64,000 nt of DNA from Bog-950 sp044228435. Lineage in GTDB: Bacteria; Bacteroidota; Bacteroidia; Chitinophagales; LD1. The position numbers were made by a program, and so were the translations under genes. The DNA lies in contig JBGAUW010000008.1 of NCBI GenBank assembly GCA_044228435.1, forward strand, positions 124,001 to 188,000. The letters run 5' to 3'. The notes under the pieces were generated by a model, which did no database searches, was not told where the DNA came from, and saw only the letters and a program-made list of their open reading frames with translations. Shown here in pieces: positions 1 through 8,865 of this stretch. Position 1 is the stretch's first letter; each line of letters starts with the position of its first letter.

Positions 1-1
1 C

Positions 2-112
2 AACAAGCAATATTATTTTAAGCGCCACCGTAAAAACGGCAGCCCCTATGGTATAGGCATGGCCATTCAATTTGCACGCAATTACGAGAAGGACAGGAGG
101 AGGAAGATGTAG
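2..112 (+). CDS. 3' end of an unidentified gene (partial)
   Basis: An open frame enters the window at base 2 and runs 36 codons to a TAG at 110-112. The tail is basic and aromatic, with YYFKRH near its start and KDRRRKM at its end. It stops six bases before the first REP arm. The upstream part lies outside the window, so no family can be named. The reading is supported only by openness and amino-acid composition. Confidence 0.45.
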   Translation, partial: NKQYYFKRHRKNGSPYGIGMAIQFARNYEKDRRRKM

Positions 113-117
113 AGGTC

Positions 118-193
118 GTAGAGACGATGGCATTGCCTCGTCTCTGTATTTATTCCAAAAAGTAAGGAGACGAGGCGGTGCCATCGTCTCTAC
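118..193. repeat. REP pair (inverted REP hairpins), left copy flanking the RAYT gene
   Basis: Two 27-nt arms in inverted orientation enclose a 22-nt spacer. The outer 15 nt (GTAGAGACGATGGCA and its complement) pair perfectly, and the full arms mismatch at only two positions. Each arm also folds alone into a hairpin with a bulged T, preceded by GTAG. A GTAG foot at a bulged hairpin is the known signature of REP sequences handled by RAYT transposases. It is 76 nt long and differs from the copy at 808-883 at one base. Confidence 0.85.
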
Positions 194-209
194 AAATGCA
201 ATATGCGCT

Positions 210-770
210 TCATGGTGAATAAAATTTGTCGTCAATCCAACCGGAGGGGTTGTTATCAATATATTTTTGAATATTATTGAATGATTCTGAATTTTGAATG
301 ATGTGGTCGTGAAAACGTGTTTGCCATTCGAAATCAGGTGTTGTATATCTTATATTTTTTGAAACAGCAGATTTGTAAGACCCTATAATAGATGAGATTG
401 TTCCTTTGCCCTGATTGCCGTGCCGTTTTTGACCAATGGTTAATTTCGATTCATCCTCATCCTTTATTGTTACTGTATTTTTGTTGTATTGGTCTTCTTT
501 AGAAATAATGAGTATACCATGTATATGGTTTGGCATTACAACGTAACTGCTCAATTCTATAAAAGGAAAATGATTTGGTATAGCCAGCCAAAACTGTTCT
601 GCAATTTTACCTTCCTCAGATAAGTGCATGTTATTATCGGTTATGCAGCCAAAAAAGCACCTTCTATATTTTGTAACTATGGTTATGAAGTAGACTCCAT
701 TGCTGCCGTAATCCCAGGTTTGTAATCTGGCAGGTGGTATTCGGTATTTATTTTTGTATAAGTCTGCCAT
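210..770 (-). CDS. REP-associated tyrosine transposase (RAYT, Y1_Tnp/IS200-like)
   Basis: This is a 186-residue HUH single-strand nuclease of the TnpA-REP type. The metal-binding histidine pair is H82-I-H84 in the motif MPNHIHGILI, and the likely nucleophile is Y132 in the helix GSYKSAVSK. The C-terminal block with WQTRFHDHII, followed by NIQKYIDNNP, is characteristic of RAYTs rather than of mobile IS200/IS605 TnpA. Its length fits the family. RAYTs cut and join at REP hairpins with a GTAG foot, and this gene lies between two such REP pairs in the same orientation, 16 nt and 37 nt away. There is no accessory TnpB and there are no IS ends, so it is probably a resident REP-mobilising enzyme. 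The frame is intact. Confidence 0.9.
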   Translation of the reverse strand: MADLYKNKYRIPPARLQTWDYGSNGVYFITIVTKYRRCFFGCITDNNMHLSEEGKIAEQFWLAIPNHFPFIELSSYVVMPNHIHGILIISKEDQYNKNTVTIKDEDESKLTIGQKRHGNQGKGTISSIIGSYKSAVSKNIRYTTPDFEWQTRFHDHIIQNSESFNNIQKYIDNNPSGWIDDKFYSP

Positions 771-807
771 AATAGTTTTATGAAAATAAAAAATTGTATT
801 CTGTATT

Positions 808-883
808 GTAGAGACGATGGCATTGCCTCGTCTCTGTATTTATTCCAAAAAGCAAGGAGACGAGGCGGTGCCATCGTCTCTAC
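808..883. repeat. REP pair, right copy flanking the RAYT gene
   Basis: This is a second copy of the 76-nt REP pair at 118-193, in the same orientation, with a single C/T difference in the spacer. Identity continues for a few bases beyond the right arm (AAATGCAATA). Together the two copies bracket the RAYT gene. Confidence 0.85.
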
Positions 884-961
884 AAATGCAATAGGCCCAT
901 CTTTTTGCATTTCTACCATAATTTGCCCACTATTACTGCCTGTAAAAAATAAACCTTTAAG

Positions 962-2002
962 ATGATTGATATAGAATTTGCCAGCCTTAAAAGCTGCGCT
1001 TTGCATAAGGTAGGAAACAAGATTGGTGCGGGGCACTTAACGCTGTCGGATGCGCTGCTGCCTTTAGATGTGGATGGCACCGGTGAGATACTGCGCGGTT
1101 ACTTTTTAAAGCCCTTTAACGGCAAGGCCGAAACACAGCATTTTATAAACCCGGTAGATTTAAAGCTGAATGCGGTTTACAGCCTTTGCACCGATATTTT
1201 AAAAGGCGAAGATTTGCTGGAGAAATCGCAGGATATAGCACGCCACTTGTTTGCCGAAACGCGGCACCCGGCGGTGAAAGACGGGGAACTTTTTATAACC
1301 ATAGTAGAGGGCTTAAAGTTTGGTGAAGAGACCTGTCGCGCGGTGGGCATTTTTAAGGCTGAGCGCAAAGACAATTTTTTTAAGGTAACCGAAGATGCTA
1401 CCCGGTTGGGTATAAGCATAGAGATGGGCGTAAACGTGCAGAAGCTGGATAAGGGCTGCCTGGTACTGGACCTTGACCATGAAGATGGCTTTAAGGTGTT
1501 TACCTACGAGCAGGCACAGGCCGATACCGAATACTGGCGCAACGATTTTTTGAATATACAGCCGGTAAACGATAACTACCACCAAACCAAAAACTTTATG
1601 GCGCTGTGCCATGATTTTGTAACGGATAAACTGCCTACGGCGTTTGAAGTAACCAAAGCCGACCAGGCCGATTACCTAAATAAATCGGTGGAGTATTTTA
1701 AGACCAACCCCGATTTTGAGTCGAGCAAATTTATAAACCAGGTGTTTGAAGAGCCGGGTATTATGCGTTCGTTTAAGCAATTTCAAAGCGAGTTTACCGA
1801 AGAGCGCAACCTGGATATACCCGATAGCTTTGATGTATCGCTGGCGGCGGTAAAACAACAGGCAAAGGTGTTTAAAAGTGTAATTAAGCTGGATAAGAAC
1901 TTCCATGTATACATTCACGGCGACCGCGATAAGGTAGAGCGCGGTTACGATGAAGGCAAAAAACTAAACTACTACAAGTTGTATTTTAACCAGGAGAGCT
2001 AG
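962..2002 (+). CDS. Nucleoid-associated protein (NdpA/YejK family, Bacteroidota type)
   Basis: This 346-residue protein matches the Bacteroidota branch of the 37-kDa nucleoid-associated family (NdpA, YejK). Recognisable segments are the start MIDIEFASLKSCALHKVGNK, the central YFLKPF with a nearby FINPVDLKLN, and the C-terminal IKLDKNFHVYIHGDRDKV. Family members bind DNA or the nucleoid in the cytoplasm, and their exact role in Bacteroidota is not settled. There is no signal peptide or membrane segment. The ATG at 962 begins the conserved N-terminus. The gene stands alone, followed by about 400 nt of repeats. Confidence 0.85.
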   Translation: MIDIEFASLKSCALHKVGNKIGAGHLTLSDALLPLDVDGTGEILRGYFLKPFNGKAETQHFINPVDLKLNAVYSLCTDILKGEDLLEKSQDIARHLFAETRHPAVKDGELFITIVEGLKFGEETCRAVGIFKAERKDNFFKVTEDATRLGISIEMGVNVQKLDKGCLVLDLDHEDGFKVFTYEQAQADTEYWRNDFLNIQPVNDNYHQTKNFMALCHDFVTDKLPTAFEVTKADQADYLNKSVEYFKTNPDFESSKFINQVFEEPGIMRSFKQFQSEFTEERNLDIPDSFDVSLAAVKQQAKVFKSVIKLDKNFHVYIHGDRDKVERGYDEGKKLNYYKLYFNQES

Positions 2003-2070
2003 AGGGGTAATGATCAATTACCAAGTAGCAATTATCAAACAAATACAAATAGCTAAAGACTATCTAAATA

Positions 2071-2389
2071 CAGTTTCGCACGGAGGCAATACAGGGCGAA
2101 CAGCCGGAATGCAAAATGCAGTTTCGCACGGAGACACGGAGAAAATACATGGAGAACAGCCATAGCTGTCCGGAAGATCACAAGATTGAGGAAGCATGTC
2201 AGTCTGAGCGGAGTCGAAGACAAGTGCCTCCGCCTGAGCAAATGCCTGCTTCGACTCCGCTCAGCATGACATTTGCTTGATTTAGGTAACAAAACCCAAT
2301 CTTCCGAACGGTTATAGGAGAACAGCCGGAATTCAAAATACAATCTTGCACGGAGACACGGAGAAAAAGGCGGGGAGAACAGCCGGAAT
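2071..2389. repeat. Tandem degenerate repeats with an internal 22-bp hairpin
   Basis: The gap 2003-2399 holds no gene. It contains three related copies of a unit with TCGCACGGAGACACGG and ending GAACAGCC, at about 2071-2108, 2119-2163 and 2341-2389. Between the second and third copy lies a hairpin with arms at 2198-2219 and 2249-2270 that pair at 20 of 22 positions. One hairpin arm reappears inverted at about 57000-57036, and a diverged unit is at 13319-13360. Confidence 0.7.
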
Positions 2390-2399
2390 ATGGGTTGTC

Positions 2400-2813
2400 T
2401 TATTTAATGCCAAAGTGTTCTTCGATAATGCGGGCCAGCGATTCATCGGTAAGGTATTTGTTTTCGTAGGCGGCTACCTCGGTGTAGGTTTTGGCGCGGG
2501 CTTTATCGTCGGGGTTTATAGAGCTGCTAAGTATAATTATTACCACCTGCTGTTTTACAGCATCGGGCAGCTTTTTAAACTCATTTAAAAACTCCCAGCC
2601 GCTCATTACCGGCATATTTAAATCTAAAAAAATAAGGTTGGGTAGGGGTTGGTTCGCTTCGGCGGCCTGTTTTATAATAGCTATTGCATCGCGGCCATTG
2701 CGGGCCTCTTGCACCTGCGTAATGCTGTGTTTGTTTTTTAATAATCGCCGGTTAAAAAAATTGCAGGCATTATCATCATCTACCAGTAAAACAGTTTGCA
2801 GCACCTTGTTCAT
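2400..2813 (-). CDS. Response regulator, receiver domain only
   Basis: This 137-residue stand-alone CheY-like receiver has no output domain. The acidic pocket is D12-D13, the phosphoacceptor is D64 in IFLDLNMPV, and the ILSSS segment supplies the conserved Ser/Thr. The usual Lys-Pro pair is replaced by NKY in AYENKYLTDE, which keeps the lysine. It starts 13 nt after the end of the large histidine kinase on the same strand, so the two are probably one transcript and a cognate pair. Receiver-only proteins next to multi-PAS kinases are common in Bacteroidota and act by protein-protein contact. Confidence 0.88.
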   Translation of the reverse strand: MNKVLQTVLLVDDDNACNFFNRRLLKNKHSITQVQEARNGRDAIAIIKQAAEANQPLPNLIFLDLNMPVMSGWEFLNEFKKLPDAVKQQVVIIILSSSINPDDKARAKTYTEVAAYENKYLTDESLARIIEEHFGIK

Positions 2814-2825
2814 CGCGCTATAAAG

Positions 2826-5800
2826 TTACGTTAAAATGGTGAAACAAAAACGGCTGTAGCTGCCCGGTTCGCTTTCTACCCAAATTTGCCCGTTGTGCAG
2901 CTCGGCAATTTTTTTGCACTGTGCCAGGCCTATACCGGTGCCTTCGTACTCCTCGCGGCTATGCAGGCGTTGGAACATGCTGAATATTTTTTGCCGGTAG
3001 GCCCCGTCGATACCAATACCGTTATCGGTTACGCAAAACTGCCAGCCACCTTCAACCGCGGTAGCGCTTACCTGCACCACCGGTGCCACATCCTTTTTAC
3101 GGAATTTAATAGCGTTGTTTACCAGGTTTTGCAACAGTAGTTTAAGCTCCAGCGGGTAGGCTTTTAGCACAGGCAATTCGCCCACCGTAAGCGTGGCGCC
3201 GCTGGTAGTAATAAGCGAGTTTAAATCGGCTACCACATCGCGCATTACCTGGTTACAATCTACGGGTTGCAGTTGTTTTATCTGGCTAAGGCGGCTGTAA
3301 TCCAGCAGGCCTTGTATAAGCGCTTCCATGCGCCCTACCGCGCGGGTAATAGAGCCTGTAATAAAAGGGGCATCGCCATCCTGCAGGTGCGTGCCGTAAT
3401 CTTCCAGCAGTAGCTGCACATAGTTTTTAATAGTAAGCAGGGGTTCGCGCAAATCGTGGCTAGTAACGTAGGCAAACTGCTCCATCTCTTTGCTTTTAGC
3501 TTCCAGTATGCTGTAGTTACGCAGCTTTTGCTCGTTGGCTTTGCGCTCGGTAATATCGGTAGCCACGCCTAAAAAGCCTGTAATTTCGCTCTGTTGATTG
3601 CGAATTGCCGATACGATTAACTGCACCGGAAACTGCGATCCATCTTTACGTACGTAGGTCCACTCGCGCGATTCGTGTTCGCCCTGCTTTGCCTTTTCTA
3701 CAAACACATCAAAGCCTTCAATAGTGCGGCCATATTGCTTGCTTAGATGTGCGCCGCGGGCTTCTACTTCCTGCGGCACATGTATAATAGCCGGTGAGTG
3801 GCGACCCACCATTTCCGATGCGGTGTATTGCAACAGCGTTTCTGCCCCCTGGTTAAAGTGGGTAATAAGCCCCTCTGTATCGGTGCTTATAATACTTACA
3901 TATCCCGAGTTGAATATGGCCTTCAATTCCTCGTTGGCCCGGTTTAGTGCTGCCTCGGCCTCTTTTACTTTTGTAATATCCTGAAAAACACCAAAGCGCC
4001 TTTTATAAACGCCTTTTTCAAACTCGGCCTCGCCAATTACGCGCAGCCATTTTTTGTTGCCTTTACCGGTAACTATTTCAAGCTCTATATCAAAGCTACG
4101 GCCCGTTTTTTCCTGTTCATCTATATGCTGCATTAAAAAAGTGCGGCTGTGAGCAGGCAGATATTTGCCAATAGCGTAGTTGCGTTCGGGGTTTTGCTCT
4201 TCGGGGCTTAGTTCAAAAATTAAATTGGCCAGGGGGCTCCAGGTGGCTTTACCGGTAGCAGCGCTTACCTCCCAGGTGGCAATGCGGGCAATGTGGTTGG
4301 TGCGCTCTAATATCCGTTCAATACGGCGGCGCTCTGCATCTTTTTCTTTAGCCTTTGTAATATCGGCTGTGTACATCAGCAGGCCGCCTATTTGCCCTTC
4401 GGCTACATACCAGGGTCTTACATCCCAGGTAATCCACTGCACAGTACCATCGGCGCGTTCAAATGGCGCTTCGGGGCATATATCTATATGGCCTGCTAAT
4501 ACCCGGCGGTGTATTTCTTTCCAATCCTCACCAATCTCGGGGAACACCTCGTAGTGCGAGCGGCCTATAATATCCGTGTCCATAAGGTGGTAATCTTCGC
4601 GCCACTTGCGCGAGGCCGCCATGTAACGCATGTTATTATCAAACATGGCCAGCGCATTAGGTGCCTGCTCTACAAAAATGCGGTTGCGTTCGTTGCTTAA
4701 GTGTAATTCGCGTTCGGCCGTTTTTTGCACAGTTATATCGCGCAGTATTTTTGATACGGCTACTGTGTTGCCCTGCTCATCTTTAATAGGCGAAAGCGTG
4801 ATGGATACCGGTAAGCGGGTTTTATCCTTCTTTATCCTTATAGTTTCGTATTGGTCTACATGCTGGCCGCTCAGTATTTTTTGAATCAGCATGTCTTCTT
4901 CGGCCAATAGCTCGGGCGGAAAAAGCATAGAAATATGTTTGCCCTCTACGTCGCTTAAGGTGTAGCCCAAAATATCTTCGGCACCTTTGTTCCAGGTTAA
5001 AATATGGCCGCTTAGGGTTTTGCTGATAATAGCATCGGCCGATGAGTTGATGATGGTGGCCAGCCGGTTTAGCTGCAACTGCTGGGCTTTGCGGGCTGAG
5101 GCATCGCGAATATCTACCGATAAAAAAATACCATCGCCGGATTGAATACGGTTAAGGTTAACTTCGGCAATAAACTCGCTGCCGTCTTTTTTAAGGCAAT
5201 CAATTTCAATATCCCACCCGGCGGGCAGTCCACCCGGGGCTTCTAAATAGTTAATGCGGTACTGCGTCATTTGCGGATACAGCCTTTCGGGTACCAACAT
5301 TTTAATATCGCGGCCCGCCATTTCGGCAAAGGTGTAGCCAAACACCGTTTCGGCGCGCTTGTTGGCCAGGCGTATCATACCGGTGCTGTCTAAAAGCAAA
5401 ATAGGGTCGGGGGTAGAATCTAAAAATATTTTAAGGCGCGACAGGTTATTTTCGGCTTCGGTTTTATGCGCCTCTACCTGGTTTAATTTTTTTACCGAGC
5501 GTTCTATAATAAGCAAACTGCCAAGTATAAGCAGGGTAATAAGCCATACCACTCCAAAATCGGCACTAAATACATTTTCGCGCACGGCCCACAGGCGCAA
5601 AAAGCCCAGCACTAATACCAGCATTACTACCGGTAGCACCATTTGGCGCACCATTTCGTTTCCTATTTTATCGCGCGTAAATAGCGGGGTTAAACCGGCA
5701 TCGGGGTTAAACAAAGAAACAGCTATTGATAAAAAGAAAAACGCCAGCGCTGTTAAAACCGCCAGCGACGAAAAAAAGTGCAGCTCGTAAAAGCCAGGCA

Positions 5801-6320
5801 CGTTAAATAAATAACCCAACAAAGCTACCAGCGAAATGAGCGTTACCAGGTGCAGGGCTGCCTGACTGGTTAAAACAAAGGCCCGTTGTTTAATGCCTTT
5901 GCCCAGCATAGCTGCGCTTATAACAATAATGCAAATAGCAGTTGCCAGGGCCATACGGCCGGGCGGGTAATCAGAAATTTGCGGGTCGGTAACTACCAAT
6001 TCATCTATACCCAAATTGTAACCCGGCAGGTATTGCACCAAATTAAGCAGACCAAACACCAGCATAAAAAAAGACAGAACCTTGCCGGCCATTCGCCGTG
6101 TATTACTGGTATCGCTTACCAGCATAAAAAGCGCCAGGCCCATGGTAAAAAAGGCTACGGCGGTGTTAAACTTCATATTGCGGTGGCTGCTTTCTGCCCC
6201 TGTAACCATGGCTACATTAAGCAACCAGCCGGCGGCTATTATAAAGCCCATTAGCGCAACCAATGCGCTAATGGTTGCTATTAATTTTTTAAGGTTACCG
6301 GTTTTCATATATCGCCGCAC
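2826..6320 (-). CDS. Membrane-bound multi-PAS sensor histidine kinase
   Basis: A 1164-residue kinase. The first ~290 residues hold about eight hydrophobic helices. Five PAS-type units follow (roughly 295-415, 415-535, 545-665, 670-790 and 795-920), several with PAC-like ends. Next come a HisKA dimerisation helix with the phospho-His in TSHDLREPL (about 930-1000) and a HATPase domain with N (NLVNNAIKF), G1 (DNGIGI) and G2 (GTGIGLA) boxes to the C-terminus. The likely role is transfer of phosphate to the receiver protein encoded 13 nt downstream. The membrane part suggests a membrane or redox-linked signal, but none can be read from sequence. An alternative start (MKTGN) is at 6308. Confidence 0.9.
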   Translation of the reverse strand: MRRYMKTGNLKKLIATISALVALMGFIIAAGWLLNVAMVTGAESSHRNMKFNTAVAFFTMGLALFMLVSDTSNTRRMAGKVLSFFMLVFGLLNLVQYLPGYNLGIDELVVTDPQISDYPPGRMALATAICIIVISAAMLGKGIKQRAFVLTSQAALHLVTLISLVALLGYLFNVPGFYELHFFSSLAVLTALAFFFLSIAVSLFNPDAGLTPLFTRDKIGNEMVRQMVLPVVMLVLVLGFLRLWAVRENVFSADFGVVWLITLLILGSLLIIERSVKKLNQVEAHKTEAENNLSRLKIFLDSTPDPILLLDSTGMIRLANKRAETVFGYTFAEMAGRDIKMLVPERLYPQMTQYRINYLEAPGGLPAGWDIEIDCLKKDGSEFIAEVNLNRIQSGDGIFLSVDIRDASARKAQQLQLNRLATIINSSADAIISKTLSGHILTWNKGAEDILGYTLSDVEGKHISMLFPPELLAEEDMLIQKILSGQHVDQYETIRIKKDKTRLPVSITLSPIKDEQGNTVAVSKILRDITVQKTAERELHLSNERNRIFVEQAPNALAMFDNNMRYMAASRKWREDYHLMDTDIIGRSHYEVFPEIGEDWKEIHRRVLAGHIDICPEAPFERADGTVQWITWDVRPWYVAEGQIGGLLMYTADITKAKEKDAERRRIERILERTNHIARIATWEVSAATGKATWSPLANLIFELSPEEQNPERNYAIGKYLPAHSRTFLMQHIDEQEKTGRSFDIELEIVTGKGNKKWLRVIGEAEFEKGVYKRRFGVFQDITKVKEAEAALNRANEELKAIFNSGYVSIISTDTEGLITHFNQGAETLLQYTASEMVGRHSPAIIHVPQEVEARGAHLSKQYGRTIEGFDVFVEKAKQGEHESREWTYVRKDGSQFPVQLIVSAIRNQQSEITGFLGVATDITERKANEQKLRNYSILEAKSKEMEQFAYVTSHDLREPLLTIKNYVQLLLEDYGTHLQDGDAPFITGSITRAVGRMEALIQGLLDYSRLSQIKQLQPVDCNQVMRDVVADLNSLITTSGATLTVGELPVLKAYPLELKLLLQNLVNNAIKFRKKDVAPVVQVSATAVEGGWQFCVTDNGIGIDGAYRQKIFSMFQRLHSREEYEGTGIGLAQCKKIAELHNGQIWVESEPGSYSRFCFTILT

Positions 6321-6573
6321 TACCTGAAAGGGTTAGCGGTTAGGTTGTTATTTACGCCAAAATAGCCACAATGTTGTAAAACAGTAAGTTATATTTTATA
6401 AGGCATCTTATTGACGCTTCTTTACGGGCTTTATATTAGCCAGTTGCGCAAATAACCATAGTTAAACTTGTGTACCGCTTGCCACTTTCCAATGGGCTGC
6501 AGGCACTATATTATGTGCAAATTGTCTTAAATAACAAATTATTTAATATTTATGCCTGCTCAACCAATTACCC

Positions 6574-8865
6574 ATGCGCTTATACCTATCTGTCGCCTTT
6601 GTACTACTGTTGTTAACGGGCGCCAGCGCCCAGTTTGAAAAAAACTATACCCCGGTAGTTTCGCGCGGCACCCTGCCTAAAGATTTTGTAACTCTATCGG
6701 CTAAAAAATTTGAGGCCGAAAAATCGAAGCTTAGCAAAAGCGAAAAGCGCAGCACCCGAAAATCGAAAGAAACCTTTTTGCTGCAAAGCAATTTTGGTAT
6801 TGATGAAATACTGCTAAGCGGACGCGTGTTGTTTAACGACCCTTTGGCTGAGTATGTAAATAAAGTGGCCGATAAAGCCCTGGCCAGCGAACCGGCCCTG
6901 CGCAGCGAGTTGCGTTTTTATGTTTTAAAGTCGCCATCGGTAAATGCGTTTGCCACCAACCAGGGTATAGTATTTGTAAATATGGGTCTGCTGGCCCAAC
7001 TGGAAAACGAAGCCCAGCTGGCGTTTGTGCTTTGCCACGAGGCGGTGCACTATAAAGAGAAGCACGCTATTGAAAAGTATTTAGAGACCGATAAAATAGT
7101 AAAGGGCAAGGGCGTTTATAAGCAAATGAACCTGGATGAAAAGCTGATAAGCAAATGTTCGTTTAGTAAAGAGCAGGAAAAGGAATCGGACGAAAAGGGG
7201 TTGCAGATATTTTTGAAATCGGATTACAGCACGGCCAACCTGATGGGGGTATACGATGTGCTTAAATATGCCTACCTGCCGTTTGACGATGTGGTGTTTG
7301 AAAAAGAATTTTTAGAGAACACAACCCTTAAAATACCCAGCCAGTACTACCTTACCGAAACTAAAGAAATAACTACTGCCAACATTGATGATGAAGATGA
7401 GCGCAGCACGCACCCTAACCTTAAAAGCCGCCGCCAGGGCACACAGGAAATGATAGCCGGTGTAAGCAATGCCGGTAAAGCCGATTACCAGGTAGGCGAG
7501 GCTAACTTTAAACAGGTGCGCGAAATTGCCCGCTTTGAACTTAGCCGCCTTTACACCTTAGCGCAACGCTACGAAGAAGGTATTTATAACAGCTACATGC
7601 TGCTAAAAAAATACCCCGATAACCTGTTTTTGAAAAAAAATGTGGCCCACTGCCTTGCCGGTTTGGCCCAATACAGCACCGCCGGAGAGTTTAACGATGT
7701 GCACAAGGCCACCCATAGTGTAGAAGGCAAAAGCCAGGCTGTAAATAATTTAATGAGCAAGCTGGATTCGGTGCGCGGCGATTTAACGGTGGTAACCGTT
7801 GCTTACATTGCCAAATTGCGCAAGCAATACCCGGCCGATAAAGAAATTAAAGAGTTGCTGAGTAGCCAGCTAAGCACCCTGGTTAAGCGCAATAATTTAG
7901 GCACATCCGATTTTAGCCGCTACCCGGCAACCGACTCGGCCATTGTTGATTCGATAAGGACCGTAGAAAGAGAAAAAGAAAAGGCGGATACCTTAAACCA
8001 GGTAAAGCAGGAGAAGGCCGAAAAATCGAAATACGATAAGCTGCGCGAGCTGGAGAACACCTCGCCCAAGGCCCCGGGCATAGTAACCGGTGGCAGGTTT
8101 ATTAAATACGCTTTTGTAGAGTATATGGAAGAGCCCTGGTTTAAAGATGCCTTTGAAGTGGCCAATAAAGACCGGAATAAGAATGAAGATAAAATGATAG
8201 TGATAGATGATGATGAGGCCTACCGCCGCCGGTACTACGATAAAAAAACCTTTGCCCTGGGCATTAATAAAGTGGTGATAGTAGACCCTTACTTTGCACG
8301 CATAAACGCTACTAAAAAGCGCGAGTATAAATACCTTCAAAGCGAAGCCGGGCAGGTAGATTTTGCAGGCCGCCTGAAAAGCAACGGCGATGCCGCCAAG
8401 CTGGGTGTAGAAGTATTAAACACCAAAAACCTGCAGGCCGATGAGTGCGAAAAGGTAAACGAGGTGGCTATAATGGAAGAGTATATAACTAACCGCCTGG
8501 CCCTTGAAAAAACCGTAAACCTGCCTTATGCCGAGCGCGAGCGCGTGGAAGAAATTGCCAAAAAATACGATACCGAGCACTTTATGTGGACCGGTACTAT
8601 TTCGCTTACCGATAACACCGCCTTTAAAAAACTAATGGTGTTAAGCTGCGTGTTTCCGGTATCGTTGCCGTTTACGCTTGGCCCATTGGTTAACCGCGGG
8701 CAATACACCCTTTACTTTGCACTTATGTATAATGTAAAAACCGATGAGGTAGAGTATGCCACCTTTAGAGAGATAAACAACCGCACCAACGGGTATATAC
8801 TCGACTCGCACATTTACGATGTGTTTCACCAGATAAAGTCCACTAAAACCGCTAAAAAGAAATGA
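6574..8865 (+). CDS. M48-family metalloprotease with TPR-like region, secreted
   Basis: The 763-residue protein begins with a Sec signal peptide ending ASAQ (residue 20). The zinc site H155-E-A-V-H159 lies in LCHEAVHYKEKH, and the third ligand is probably E202 in EKESDEKGL; this pattern is that of M48 peptidases. The catalytic domain spans about 70-290. A TPR-like stretch follows (about 315-370), then a long charged region and a C-terminal part with no known motif. The likely site is the periplasm, in envelope protein turnover, but the substrate is unknown. The stop codon overlaps the next start (ATGA), so translation is probably coupled to the outer-membrane-like gene downstream. Confidence 0.82.
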   Translation: MRLYLSVAFVLLLLTGASAQFEKNYTPVVSRGTLPKDFVTLSAKKFEAEKSKLSKSEKRSTRKSKETFLLQSNFGIDEILLSGRVLFNDPLAEYVNKVADKALASEPALRSELRFYVLKSPSVNAFATNQGIVFVNMGLLAQLENEAQLAFVLCHEAVHYKEKHAIEKYLETDKIVKGKGVYKQMNLDEKLISKCSFSKEQEKESDEKGLQIFLKSDYSTANLMGVYDVLKYAYLPFDDVVFEKEFLENTTLKIPSQYYLTETKEITTANIDDEDERSTHPNLKSRRQGTQEMIAGVSNAGKADYQVGEANFKQVREIARFELSRLYTLAQRYEEGIYNSYMLLKKYPDNLFLKKNVAHCLAGLAQYSTAGEFNDVHKATHSVEGKSQAVNNLMSKLDSVRGDLTVVTVAYIAKLRKQYPADKEIKELLSSQLSTLVKRNNLGTSDFSRYPATDSAIVDSIRTVEREKEKADTLNQVKQEKAEKSKYDKLRELENTSPKAPGIVTGGRFIKYAFVEYMEEPWFKDAFEVANKDRNKNEDKMIVIDDDEAYRRRYYDKKTFALGINKVVIVDPYFARINATKKREYKYLQSEAGQVDFAGRLKSNGDAAKLGVEVLNTKNLQADECEKVNEVAIMEEYITNRLALEKTVNLPYAERERVEEIAKKYDTEHFMWTGTISLTDNTAFKKLMVLSCVFPVSLPFTLGPLVNRGQYTLYFALMYNVKTDEVEYATFREINNRTNGYILDSHIYDVFHQIKSTKTAKKK

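Noticed and set aside
118..883. IS200/IS605 insertion sequence
   Set aside because: There is no TnpB and there are no IS ends; flanking REP pairs and the C-terminal motifs fit a RAYT instead.
780..965. Open frame of 61 codons over the right REP copy
   Set aside because: It is translation of the REP repeat and the following spacer; it has no protein-like motif or conserved start.
2886..6327. Several long plus-strand open frames opposite the large kinase gene
   Set aside because: They are antisense shadows of a gene with clear PAS, HisKA and HATPase motifs, and none shows motifs of its own.
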